Notes: generated by a model from the sequence alone, not told the origin. Shown: positions 26,415 to 34,443, counted from the stretch's first letter. The stretch is DNA of 58,412 nt from Microcoleus sp. LEGE 07076 (GCF_015207455.1 NZ_JADEWV010000009.1:1-58412), one strand, 5' to 3'. A program made the numbers and translations.

Positions 26415-26900
26415 TTAAGACATTGCTTGAGCGATATAATCAAAATAAGGAGCAGCTTCCTTAGCATCATCCTGATTGAGCAAAGCTAAAGCAGCTTCCT
26501 TCAAACAGCGGATAGCTTCCACCATGCCAGGAACAGGAACGCCCAGAGAATTGTACATTTCCCGAACGCCAATCAAACCGATACTTTCGATCGGCTCTTT
26601 GTCACCGGCCAAGATACCGTAGGTAATCAGGCGCAAGTACCAGCCGTAGTCGCGCAGACACAAAGCCCGTTCGCGCTGGCCGTAAGCATTGCCCCCAGGA
26701 GAGATAAAATCAGGTCGTTTTTTCCAGAGTTTTTTGCTAGCTTGTTCAACAATTTTTTTCTCACTGTCAGACAGCGCAGTAGCAATACGCACCCGCTGTT
26801 CTCCGGTTTTAAAAAAATCTTTGATGCTTTGAAGTTCGCCGGTACTGGGATAGCGAAGTTCGTCGTCGGCTTGGAGAATTAGTTGGCTAACTACGCTCAT
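26415..26900 (-). CDS. apcD: Allophycocyanin alpha-B subunit ApcD
   Basis: Minor alpha-type allophycocyanin of the phycobilisome core, one of the far-red terminal emitters, which directs energy mainly towards photosystem I. The 161-residue length is standard. Cys81 in [13 protein letters not shown] is the bilin attachment site, and [14 protein letters not shown] ([16 protein letters not shown]) and [10 protein letters not shown] elements are conserved. ATG 26900, without a strong ribosome binding site. Monocistronic; its upstream region contains what looks like the end of a decayed tnpB, so the promoter may sit close to an old insertion. Confidence 0.95.
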   Translation of the reverse strand: MSVVSQLILQADDELRYPSTGELQSIKDFFKTGEQRVRIATALSDSEKKIVEQASKKLWKKRPDFISPGGNAYGQRERALCLRDYGWYLRLITYGILAGDKEPIESIGLIGVREMYNSLGVPVPGMVEAIRCLKEAALALLNQDDAKEAAPYFDYIAQAMS

Positions 26901-26956
26901 TGTTATTCAAAAAATTGAGGATATTTGAGAGTAAGATTAATTGACATTCCCATCTC

Positions 26957-27087
26957 TTAAAGATGAGATTCTTGGTTAGGCGATTTACTTTGATTCTAAC
27001 ATTGATCAATCTTAGAAGTAGGTGGTAAATCTCCGCAAGCGTTATGCTTAGTGACTAAGCCAGTTTCCTTGTGCCCCAAGGTACTGT
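26957..27087 (-). pseudogene. Probable fossil of a TnpB (IS200/IS605-type) C-terminus
   Basis: Leftward translation gives STLGHKETGLVTKHNACGD, then a TAG at 26998-26996, then NQSKSPNQESHL and TAA at 26957. This is the style of the extreme C-terminal tail of cyanobacterial TnpB proteins (xVGHTET-NAxGD...NQES), which lies after the zinc-finger and RuvC core. Just beyond, GAGATGGGAATGTC with a small hairpin (26950-26966) resembles the right end that also forms the 3' part of the guide RNA. No other part of the element is present; an 11-bp repeat borders it upstream. Recognition is from memory of the family, not a search. Confidence 0.5.
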
Positions 27088-27142
27088 GGGAAAAATTCGG
27101 GAAAAATTCGGGAAAAATTCGGGAAAAATTCGGGAAAAATTC
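27088..27142. repeat. Five perfect copies of an 11-bp tandem repeat
   Basis: Unit GGGAAAAATTC repeated five times with no mismatch (55 bp). The period is close to one helical turn, so A tracts are in phase and the DNA should be bent. It borders the tnpB fossil, and the shift in frame it causes shows it arose within or next to the old element. The remaining gap to rlmD (27143-27416) contains no gene I can support. Confidence 0.92.
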
Positions 27143-27416
27143 AAAAACTGCGCTTGAGAGTTTGAATGCCGGCAGACATTTAGACTGTAAGGGCGAGTTT
27201 TGGTCTCCCCGGCCCCAATAGCATATCGCACAGGCTCGATCGGGGGCAATCTCCCCGGTTGAAGCTCGCGGCTGTAGCAGCAAGGGGTTCGGAAGCAGGA
27301 AGACATCCTGTAATTGAGCTTGAGCGCGATGGCTTGCGCCCAGCTTCGCTACGACTGACTCTGAGGAAACAGATAGCGATATTGCATTACCATATTAAAT
27401 CCTACCACGACTACTT

Positions 27417-28829
27417 GTGACCAAATCTAAATTCCCCACCCCAAACTCGACGAAATTGGCAAATCACTGCCAGCAAGGTCAACTAATTGAGATAGAGATT
27501 ACCGGCTTGACAGACACCGGCGACGGAGTTGGCCGCTTCGGCGAGCTCGTGGTGTTTGTGCCCGATACCGTGACGGGCGATCGAATCCTTGTCCGCCTCG
27601 TGCAAGTCAAATCCAGCTACGCTACAGGCAAGCTGGACACACTTCTGGAAGCATCCGAACACCGCATCCGAGCTAACTGCATTGTCGCCGACAAGTGCGG
27701 TGGCTGTCAGTGGCAGCACGTAGACTATCAATATCAACTTGCAGCCAAGCAAAATCAAATCATTCAAGCCTTAGAAAGAATTGGCGGATTTAGCAATTTG
27801 CAAGTCAATGAAATTTTAACTGGAAAAATAGAAGGATATCCCCAATTTTTGGGATACCGCAACAAAGCGACGTATCCCGTGGCAATTTCTGCTACAGGTC
27901 AAGTGCAAGCAGGTTACTATCAAAAAAGCACCCACAAATTAGTCAATCTCAATCAGTGTCCGGTGCAAGACCCGCGCCTCAATCCGTTATTAAAAGAAGT
28001 CAAAGAAGACATCCACTGGCGGGATTGGCCTGTTTACGACGAAAAGAAACATACAGGAGAATTGCGTCACTTGTCCTTGCGGATCGGACGGCGCATCGGC
28101 GAGATGCTGCTAACTTTAATAGTTCGCACTGGAGAGTTGCCGGGAATCGAAGAACAAGCATCTGAGTGGCTGAAACAATATCCTCAACTTGCAGGTGTTT
28201 GTTTGAATATAAATCCGGCTCAAACTAATGTGATTTTTGGTACAGAAACTCGCTGCATTGCCGGAAAATCTTATTTACGAGAAAAATTTGCTGGATTGAA
28301 TTTTCAGCTAAGAGCAGATACTTTTTTCCAGGTAAATACAGAGGCTGCTGAAGCGTTGTTGGAGGTGATTGTAGGGGAATTAAGTTTGCAGGGAAATGAG
28401 GTTTTGGTTGACGCTTACTGCGGAATTGGGACGTTTACTTTGCCGCTGGCAAAAAAAGTAAAAATAGCTATAGGTTTAGAAGTGCAATCGGCGGCGATCG
28501 AACAAGCCCAATTAAATGCTGAGTTAAATGATTTGAAAAATGTCGAGTTTCACGCCGGAACTGTAGAGAGTTTGCTGCCTTCCTTGGGATTGACACCGGA
28601 TATTGTGCTGCTAGATCCGCCGAGGAAAGGGTGCGATCGCGCGGTTTTGGAAGCTATCAAGGAAATGCAACCAAATCGGATTGTTTATGTTAGCTGCAAG
28701 CCTGCTACTTTGGCGCGCGACCTGAAGATTTTGTGCGAAAATGGGGATTATAAGTTAGCGCGAGTGCAGCCGGCGGATTTCTTTCCTCAGACTTCTCATG
28801 TTGAGTGTGCAGCTTTTTTGGTGCGGTGA
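27417..28829 (+). CDS. rlmD: 23S rRNA (uracil-5-)-methyltransferase RlmD
   Basis: A 470-residue RNA m5U methyltransferase. The N-terminal TRAM domain spans about 20-80 (GDGVGRFGELVVFVPDTVTGD). The [4Fe-4S] cysteines are Cys88, Cys94 and Cys97 (KCGGCQWQH) plus the later NQCPVQ. The C-terminal methyltransferase part has DAYCGIGTFTLPLA, VLLDPPRKGCDR, and YVSCKPATLARDL with the catalytic Cys. It is cytosolic and methylates 23S rRNA; TrmA/RlmCD-type specificity cannot be separated by eye. The start is GTG 27417, the first codon compatible with family length. Confidence 0.9.
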   Translation: MTKSKFPTPNSTKLANHCQQGQLIEIEITGLTDTGDGVGRFGELVVFVPDTVTGDRILVRLVQVKSSYATGKLDTLLEASEHRIRANCIVADKCGGCQWQHVDYQYQLAAKQNQIIQALERIGGFSNLQVNEILTGKIEGYPQFLGYRNKATYPVAISATGQVQAGYYQKSTHKLVNLNQCPVQDPRLNPLLKEVKEDIHWRDWPVYDEKKHTGELRHLSLRIGRRIGEMLLTLIVRTGELPGIEEQASEWLKQYPQLAGVCLNINPAQTNVIFGTETRCIAGKSYLREKFAGLNFQLRADTFFQVNTEAAEALLEVIVGELSLQGNEVLVDAYCGIGTFTLPLAKKVKIAIGLEVQSAAIEQAQLNAELNDLKNVEFHAGTVESLLPSLGLTPDIVLLDPPRKGCDRAVLEAIKEMQPNRIVYVSCKPATLARDLKILCENGDYKLARVQPADFFPQTSHVECAAFLVR

Positions 28830-28858
28830 ATGAAAGGGCGATCGTTGTTTAGTTAAAT

Positions 28859-29168
28859 TCAATCATCAGCATCGGCGAACAGGGCTGACAAATCTCGATA
28901 ACCACTGACTACTCGAAAAATCTCTACATCTTGTCCGATCATCATATAGAGGATGAGATAGTTGTCTGTGGAGAGACTGCGAAGCTATAGTAAAATTTCG
29001 TCTCTTTGTCGTCCAATATTGGGAAATTGAGCAATTTTGGCGAATTTAGCGTCAAGATTGCTTAAAAAGCGATCGGCTCGCTCCAGTCCCGATCGACTAG
29101 CGATGTAGTCTGCAATTTGCTCGATGTCTTGAATTGCGGGTTGGGTGAGGCTTGCATTGTGGACTCAT
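28859..29168 (-). pseudogene. parE: Decayed ParE-type toxin
   Basis: Translation gives ASLTQPAIQDIEQIADYIAS, later AKIAQFPNIGRQRDEILL, then a TAG at 28987-28985, then LRSLSTDNYLILYMMIGQDV and a C-terminal RVVSGYRDLSALF: a clear RelE/ParE-family toxin of about 102 residues. The natural start is ATG 29168, overlapping the antitoxin stop as ATGA, but one extra C (GTCC, 29162-29161) puts it out of frame two codons later. So the toxin has a +1 frameshift and one in-frame stop and should be inactive. Everything else in the frame is intact, which points to recent decay or to sequencing error. Confidence 0.82.
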
Positions 29169-29434
29169 GCTTCTGAGGAAGTGTAACGCGAACGCAAATT
29201 AGCTCGAATTTGTGCCATTGCGGTTGCACCGTCTACGACTTCACCGCGTTGGGATGCAAGATGTCCAATCAGTGCGTCTCGTTGGAGTTCTTGCAGTCGT
29301 CCTTAATAAATGTCTTGCTGTTGTTCGAGTAGTTTAATGGCTGCAAGGATAACGTCGATCGCGCTGTTGTATTTGCCGCTGGTGAGTTGGTGCTGCACGA
29401 GGGCTTCGGCTTCAGGTGGCAAAACAATTTGCAT
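29165..29434 (-). pseudogene. parD: Decayed ParD-type ribbon-helix-helix antitoxin
   Basis: Starts with ATG 29434 and reads MQIVLPPEAEALVQHQLTSG, then KYNSAIDVILAAIKLLEQQQ, the ribbon-helix-helix DNA-binding part of ParD-like antitoxins. Codon 44 is TAA (29305-29303) where the family has Lys or Gln; the frame then continues with GRLQELQRDALIGHLASQRG to a normal stop at 29165. That is 89 residues in all if the stop were sense. The shortened 43-residue product would keep the DNA-binding part and lose the toxin-binding tail. It overlaps the toxin start. Confidence 0.82.
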
Positions 29435-29540
29435 GGTGTTTGAGATGAGGGGTGTTTATTCTATTGTAGGCGATTCTCTATAGGATAGCGGCGCTTTACG
29501 CCCTTCAGTTAGATTGGTTGGTTGAGGTGCGATCGCCCAT

Positions 29541-30041
29541 CTAGTCTTTTTTATCCAAGTCTTCTGTTTTTGGAGTCTCTGAAGTTGAGGGGAATTCTAG
29601 TCGAATATTAATATCAATTGATACTGTACTTTCTTTAAAACCTATATTAACTATTTTTACTAATGCTTCTGTAGGTACAGAATTATTTATTTTAAATTCA
29701 GGAGAAGACTGAGTTTTATATCCGGCTTCCTGTAGCCGATCGCAAATATTGCGCCAATTTCCGACAGGTTCGTTAGGTACATCTGCGATTTTTTTTACAT
29801 ATTGGTATAAAGTTTTACATAGATAAACCTCAGCACTTTTGGAAGTCTGAAACAGTTGGCGGGCGATTTCGGCGGGACTGCAACCGGAAAGCAAGCCTCG
29901 GAGGTAGAGTTTTTCGGTTTCTGTAAGTCCCCGGCGCGATCGGGGGGAGATTTGCCGTTTAGCTTCTGCGAAAGCTTGGTAAAGCCTTTCTAAGTCCCAG
30001 TTTTTGGCGGCTTCGGCAAATAAGTCTTCCTTGGATGCCAT
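29541..30041 (-). CDS. LuxR-type helix-turn-helix protein with effector-associated N-terminal domain
   Basis: A 166-residue protein, starting at ATG 30041. Residues 36-90 (RGLTETEKLYLRGLLSGCSP, then AEIARQLFQTSKSAEVYLCK) form an HTH of the GerE/sigma-4 kind, followed by a short NWRNICDRLQEAGYK element. The same arrangement occurs at the N-terminus of many large cyanobacterial NB-ARC, WD40 and CHAT/protease proteins, where it is thought to be an adaptor. Here it stands alone, with a strand-rich acidic tail in place of an effector. Up to 100 open codons upstream (to 30341) overlap a duplicated repeat and are rejected. Function unknown. Confidence 0.7.
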   Translation of the reverse strand: MASKEDLFAEAAKNWDLERLYQAFAEAKRQISPRSRRGLTETEKLYLRGLLSGCSPAEIARQLFQTSKSAEVYLCKTLYQYVKKIADVPNEPVGNWRNICDRLQEAGYKTQSSPEFKINNSVPTEALVKIVNIGFKESTVSIDINIRLEFPSTSETPKTEDLDKKD

Positions 30042-30222
30042 TGTCGGATGTGTTGAGATGTGACTAACGATAGCATAACCGAAATTGCTAGTGTTTGTTA
30101 GTTTACTTTTTGATTTGCCTAGTGTAATGTTACAAATATTAACTAGGGTTGAGCTTGTTGACGAGATGTGATGCCGAGTAGAGATACTCAGATTCAGTGA
30201 TGGCGCGATCGTTGCAACCAAC

Positions 30223-30578
30223 CTCAAAGCTAATATCTGCGAACGTCTGACGGCGCTAAGTAAAGTTTTGTAACAAAAAAGCAGTATTTTGCATAAAACT
30301 TGCGGACTAAGCCTGATAGATAAATAGAGCTTGAGAAGCACCGCTACTGTTGCGGTTCATCGGGGCTTGCGGGTGTATTAGGGCGATCGCTCTAATTCAG
30401 CTCAAACCTACTATCTGCCAGCGTCGGGAAAGATTATGTAAAGTTTTGTAACAAAAAACAGTATTTTGCATAAAACTTGGGGACTGAGCCTGATAGATAA
30501 ATAGAGCCTTAGAAGCACCGCTACTGTTGCGGTTCGTCGGGGCTCATGGTGGATTAGGGCGATGGCTACGCCCCGGCT
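30223..30578. repeat. Tandem 178-bp duplication upstream of the surface protein gene
   Basis: Copy 1 at 30223-30400 and copy 2 at 30401-30578 are diverged at their ends and nearly identical in the middle (from GTAAAGTTTTGTAACAAAA to ACCGCTACTGTTGCGGT). The conserved core holds a TTTTGTTACAAAA-type palindrome and a small ACCGC/GCGGT hairpin. It fills most of the 640-bp gap between the divergent HTH gene and the 668-residue protein gene, so it may be a duplicated regulatory element or leader RNA. Confidence 0.88.
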
Positions 30579-30679
30579 TACGCCTACGGCCGATCGGCTT
30601 TTAGAACAATTTGTTTATTTAGTCTAAGCAAACACAGGCAAGTCTATGTACTTGTCTCTAATCAACACGAGGAAATAAC

Positions 30680-32686
30680 GTGTCTAATTTTTTCACGCCT
30701 GAATTTAATAACGAAAGTGCGATCGCTCCTTGGAATGCCAGCCTAGAACCGACTAAGGCTATTATCCCGCAGCTAGATGCTAACCGCGTCCTAACGGGGG
30801 GTGTCGGTCAAGAAGTTAATCTCCCGACTTTAACGCCAGAAGCCTATGACAATATCATTTTGCCTGACGCTTCGCCGACTCTGATGGCTAGCGCGCTGAC
30901 AACCGACTCCAACAGCAGTTTACCGGATAGCTCTGTCGATTTGCTAACAGGTCAGGCGATGTCAGAGGTTTATGGGGATTTGAGTAAGTTTGCGGCCGAT
31001 CCAGATTTCGCGGCTAAGCTGAATGTGGCTTTTGCGGAAAACTGGGATGCTGCGGCTGCGAAAACCTTAGCAGAAGAATGGTTTCAGGGAGATTTTAGCG
31101 ATATCCCGCCAGTGAAGGTTGTCTCGTCTGCTGAGATTGGTGGGGCGAATGGGGCTTTTGCTGCGGCGACGGATACGATTTATTTATCGAAGGAATTTTT
31201 GACTGAGAATGCGGCGAATCCGGCGGCGGTTGCGGATGTGTTGCTGGAAGAAATCGGGCACTCTGTTGATGCGCGGTTGAATGTTACGGATTCACCGGGA
31301 GATGAGGGGGCGATTTTTGGGGCGATCGTTCAGGGGAAGGAGTTGAGTGAGGGTGAGCTTCAGGGGTTGAAGGGTGAGGATGATATTGGGACTGTTCTAT
31401 TCAATGGGCAAACAATTTCGATAGAGAAGGCAGGTTTTGATATTCAAAATAAATGGGCTACCAAAGCTTTTAATTGGGATAGTAATTCAAAGTCATGGCA
31501 ACAAGTATGGAATGGTAATGGTTACAAAGATTTTGGTTCTAACACCCGCATCGATGGTAAAAAAGGTTTTGCAAAGGATTGGGGAGATGGGAGTCCCGGT
31601 GATGGCGTAAACAATGACTTCTTCTTATTGAGCTTTTTGACACAAGCCGATTTTGAAAAAGATCAAAGTTACAAATTCCAAGTTAGGGCTGACGATCGTT
31701 ATTATATAGCAGCACTCCCAGTTAATGGCGACAAGTGGGAATACATAAATTGGGAGGGAAAGGAAGATGCTTACGGTGGCAAGGAGATTCAGTGGAAGCC
31801 TGAAAATAATGGAAAATATTGGTTGTTTTCCTACTATATGGAAAGAGATAGCAAGGCTTATTTCGATATCTCTTGGCAGAAGACAGGTCAGGCACAATCA
31901 AATTCTGTACCTAATGGATTTACTTCGATCAAGAGTGCTCAGGGGGTTAATCTATACGAGGGTAATAACAAATCTGATTATGTACAGGTCGTAGACTTGA
32001 GCCAAGGTGCTTCCATAAAATTGCTAATCGGTGAGAAGGATAATAATACAAGCAGTGGAACTATCCCTGAATTTAAACATAAAAAAATTGATGATTTCTG
32101 GAATGACTTAAAAACAAGCAATTCCAATGCTTTTTCGATAGCTAATGGTGCATTTTTTACTACTTTTTATAAACATTGGAGCAATGCTTACCAAGCTACG
32201 GATACTAACTTATCTTATCCCATCAAAATAGATAATCAAGTATTCGATGGCTCTCGGACAAGTGAAGAAAACATCGGAACAAAATTGAAATTAGAAATAT
32301 GGGACAATCAGGCATCAATTACTCAATTCAATGACAATATTGATTCTATCAAGAATTCATCTGCTTCACAGGTGCTAGTCGGTGCTCCAATACAGACTAA
32401 TGGTCAAAAAAATAATCCAAATGCTTTAGATGGTAGAACTTATGTCGGTGTTAAAGATCGGGACTCTAATGGTAGCAATGAAACAGTTTTAATTTTAACA
32501 TCACAAGATGATACTCAGACTATACCAGGTGCAGTTAAAATCCTAAAAGATTTTGGAGTGAATGAGAACAAAATAATGCAACTTGATGGATCTGGCTCTA
32601 GCCAACTGATTGCTCAAGGACCAACGTTGGTTAAGGGTGATGGTCGATTGATTCCCCAAACAATAGGAGTAGTAAGTGGATCTTAA
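30680..32686 (+). CDS. Large fusion: adhesin/metalloprotease-like region plus phosphodiester glycosidase domain
   Basis: A 668-residue protein in three parts. Residues about 90-255 match a domain common in cyanobacterial calcium-binding adhesins, with LLEEIGHSVDARLN (190-199) in place of a zinc-protease HExxH, so the zinc site appears lost. Residues about 255-405 are Trp/Asp-rich (WATKAFNWDSNSKSWQQVWN, DGVNNDFFLLSF, FQVRADDRYY), like PA14 or carbohydrate-binding modules. Residues about 412-668 form a phosphodiester glycosidase (NAGPA/DUF2233) domain with FSIANGAFF and the end motif QLDGSGSSQLI. It has no signal peptide, as in type I-secreted RTX-like proteins. The start is GTG 30680 with GAGGAAATAAC before it. 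An RTX gene follows. Confidence 0.75.
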   Translation: MSNFFTPEFNNESAIAPWNASLEPTKAIIPQLDANRVLTGGVGQEVNLPTLTPEAYDNIILPDASPTLMASALTTDSNSSLPDSSVDLLTGQAMSEVYGDLSKFAADPDFAAKLNVAFAENWDAAAAKTLAEEWFQGDFSDIPPVKVVSSAEIGGANGAFAAATDTIYLSKEFLTENAANPAAVADVLLEEIGHSVDARLNVTDSPGDEGAIFGAIVQGKELSEGELQGLKGEDDIGTVLFNGQTISIEKAGFDIQNKWATKAFNWDSNSKSWQQVWNGNGYKDFGSNTRIDGKKGFAKDWGDGSPGDGVNNDFFLLSFLTQADFEKDQSYKFQVRADDRYYIAALPVNGDKWEYINWEGKEDAYGGKEIQWKPENNGKYWLFSYYMERDSKAYFDISWQKTGQAQSNSVPNGFTSIKSAQGVNLYEGNNKSDYVQVVDLSQGASIKLLIGEKDNNTSSGTIPEFKHKKIDDFWNDLKTSNSNAFSIANGAFFTTFYKHWSNAYQATDTNLSYPIKIDNQVFDGSRTSEENIGTKLKLEIWDNQASITQFNDNIDSIKNSSASQVLVGAPIQTNGQKNNPNALDGRTYVGVKDRDSNGSNETVLILTSQDDTQTIPGAVKILKDFGVNENKIMQLDGSGSSQLIAQGPTLVKGDGRLIPQTIGVVSGS

Positions 32687-32815
32687 AAAATACATAGAAA
32701 TGATATTGACTTGCTGACAATAAAGGATCAGAAATAAGTTAAGTTTTGAGGAAGACGAAGAACTATAAGACACCTCAATCACATCCATTAAAGGCTACAG
32801 TGGGAAGCACAAAAC

Positions 32816-33574
32816 ATGGCATTACAATCTAACGTAGAAAACGGCATCTCTCGCTTACTCGGCGATAACACCTCTGAATTTATCACCCTCTCGCCAGGAC
32901 AACTAACAAATATTCCAGGTGGCGCGTGGGTTCTCGGTGGCAATGATACAGTCATAGGCTCTGCTGACAGCGAATTAATTTTGGGAAACGACGGTCAAGA
33001 TAGCATTTCAGGCGGTGCTGGTAACGATACCCTGATAGGTGGCAAAGATAGCGATTTTGTTGATGGAGGCATTGACAACGATTTAGTTCGAGGTGATCTA
33101 GATGCGGATACCGTCAGAGGCGGAGACGGCAACGACAGTTTATTTGGTGGGAGAGGTACCGATCAACTATTTGGCGATGCTGGAGATGATTTTCTATCAG
33201 GTGATAGGGACAGGGATACACTTACCGGCGGAGAAGGAAGCGATATATTTGCCTTGGCAATAGGTGGCGGTTTAGATATCATCACCGACTTTGGAAATGG
33301 AAGCGATTTCATCCAAGTACCAGCAGGTGTAAGTATCAGTGACATTTTAATTGAATCGAGCAGTGCTTTTACCTTACTTAGTCTTAGAAGTACAGGTGAA
33401 CCATTAGCGCAACTGAATAATGTTCCGGCTTCCAGTATCACAACTGGAAGGCTTTTGCTGCCTAATCAGCAACGTCTTGAGAGTCCGCCTGGGCCTATAA
33501 ATATACCACAGCCACCTTCAGAACTTCCTATTCCTCTGTTGCCTGATGTGCCACTTCCTCCTATTCCATTTTAA
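32816..33574 (+). CDS. RTX-type calcium-binding repeat protein
   Basis: A 252-residue acidic protein. From about residue 43 to 150 it has some ten nonapeptides of the GGxGxDxUx type (GGAGNDTLIGG, GGDGNDSLFGG, GDAGDDFLSGD, TGGEGSDIF), which bind Ca2+ in a parallel beta roll after export. The C-terminal 60 residues are Pro-rich (PPGPINIPQPPSELPIPLLP). It has no signal peptide, so type I secretion is expected, with the signal after the repeats. It is 130 bp downstream of the 668-residue surface protein and probably functions at the cell surface with it, which is inference. Confidence 0.87.
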   Translation: MALQSNVENGISRLLGDNTSEFITLSPGQLTNIPGGAWVLGGNDTVIGSADSELILGNDGQDSISGGAGNDTLIGGKDSDFVDGGIDNDLVRGDLDADTVRGGDGNDSLFGGRGTDQLFGDAGDDFLSGDRDRDTLTGGEGSDIFALAIGGGLDIITDFGNGSDFIQVPAGVSISDILIESSSAFTLLSLRSTGEPLAQLNNVPASSITTGRLLLPNQQRLESPPGPINIPQPPSELPIPLLPDVPLPPIPF

Positions 33575-33720
33575 AATGTAGTGGTATCGCCCCTTTTCTT
33601 CTTAGGGGCGATGGTCTTTTTTCCCAAAGTGCGATGTGACTTTCAGTGTCGGCATCTATGAAAACTCGTCAAAGCTCGATCGCCCTTATTGTCCGAAAGT
33701 GCGATCGGCTTACAATCATG

Positions 33721-34056
33721 TCAAATATATTCAATCCTCCCGATCATTTCTTCAGGTGCATAGACTTCATAAATTAAAATCAAACTACGGATAATCTCGC
33801 CCACAGAACGAGAATTAGGAGGACAATAGACAATCCCCGGATAATCTGTGGTATCGCTTGCCATAATTAAAAAATCGTCATCGTGAGTTACTATCACGCG
33901 CTGCTGTTCGCGAATAAATGCCAGATGTGACTCATCGCTTTTAGTACGCAACCCCGCATCAACTGTTGTTGTAACATCTATCCCGTAACGACGTAAACCG
34001 CGCGCAATATTAGAGTCAATATGTTCGTCTAAATGAAAACGAATTTGCTCACTCAC
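33721..34056 (-). CDS. DUF5615 family PIN-like protein (toxin-like)
   Basis: A 111-residue protein with the Mut7-C/PIN-like core: FHLDEHIDSNIARGLRRYG with two acidic ligands, the DVTTTVDAGLR strand, and VIVTHDDDFL near residue 60. The family is predicted to be RNase-like and typically pairs with DUF433 proteins as a toxin-antitoxin-like unit. The upstream DUF433 gene overlaps it by 8 bp on the same strand, so they are translated together. ATG start; no defects. Confidence 0.87.
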   Translation of the reverse strand: MSEQIRFHLDEHIDSNIARGLRRYGIDVTTTVDAGLRTKSDESHLAFIREQQRVIVTHDDDFLIMASDTTDYPGIVYCPPNSRSVGEIIRSLILIYEVYAPEEMIGRIEYI

Positions 34057-34369
34057 CTCTAATTGCCCTCAATTTTTCTTGTAACGGAGATGGTGGACTA
34101 TTGCGCTTTAATTCTTCCACAATAGCTCGACTTTCAGCCGTGCGACGATCGATTTCTTCTCGACGATCGTAATAGTAGGTCATTGCTGCATGAACCGAGG
34201 CGAGTGGCAGATCGTATTTGCCCGCGATTTCTTCTATAGAAATCCCCATTTTCAGATACATTTCGGCGATGTGTGCTACAGCAATTCGATGACCGGCAAT
34301 GCACGGTTTACCACCAAGCACCCCAGGCGTAATTTCGATATGTTCTGTGATGACTGATTCCTTAGACAT
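34049..34369 (-). CDS. DUF433 domain protein (antitoxin-like)
   Basis: A 106-residue protein with the DUF433 pattern: HIEITPGVLGGKPCIAGHRI at the N-terminus, then AEMYLKMGISIEEIAGKYDL and ASVHAAMTYYYDRREEID. The fold is a winged helix-like DNA-binding module, and the C-terminal helix (ESRAIVEELKRNSPPSP) likely contacts the toxin partner. It is the first gene of a two-gene unit with DUF5615 (8-bp overlap), consistent with an autoregulating antitoxin. Confidence 0.87.
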   Translation of the reverse strand: MSKESVITEHIEITPGVLGGKPCIAGHRIAVAHIAEMYLKMGISIEEIAGKYDLPLASVHAAMTYYYDRREEIDRRTAESRAIVEELKRNSPPSPLQEKLRAIRGE

Positions 34370-34443
34370 CTTAGTTAAAGGCTCTTAATTGGTAATTTTT
34401 AAGCTCTTTAATCTTAGCAAAAATAGTCACAGTTATAGCAAAT

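Noticed and set aside
27088-27142. CRISPR-like array
   Set aside because: Units are 11 bp with no spacers, so it is a simple tandem repeat.
27143-27416. Further upstream tnpB sequence
   Set aside because: Some leftward frames look faintly TnpB-like, but no zinc-finger or RuvC motif can be seen, so I limit the relic to 26957-27087.
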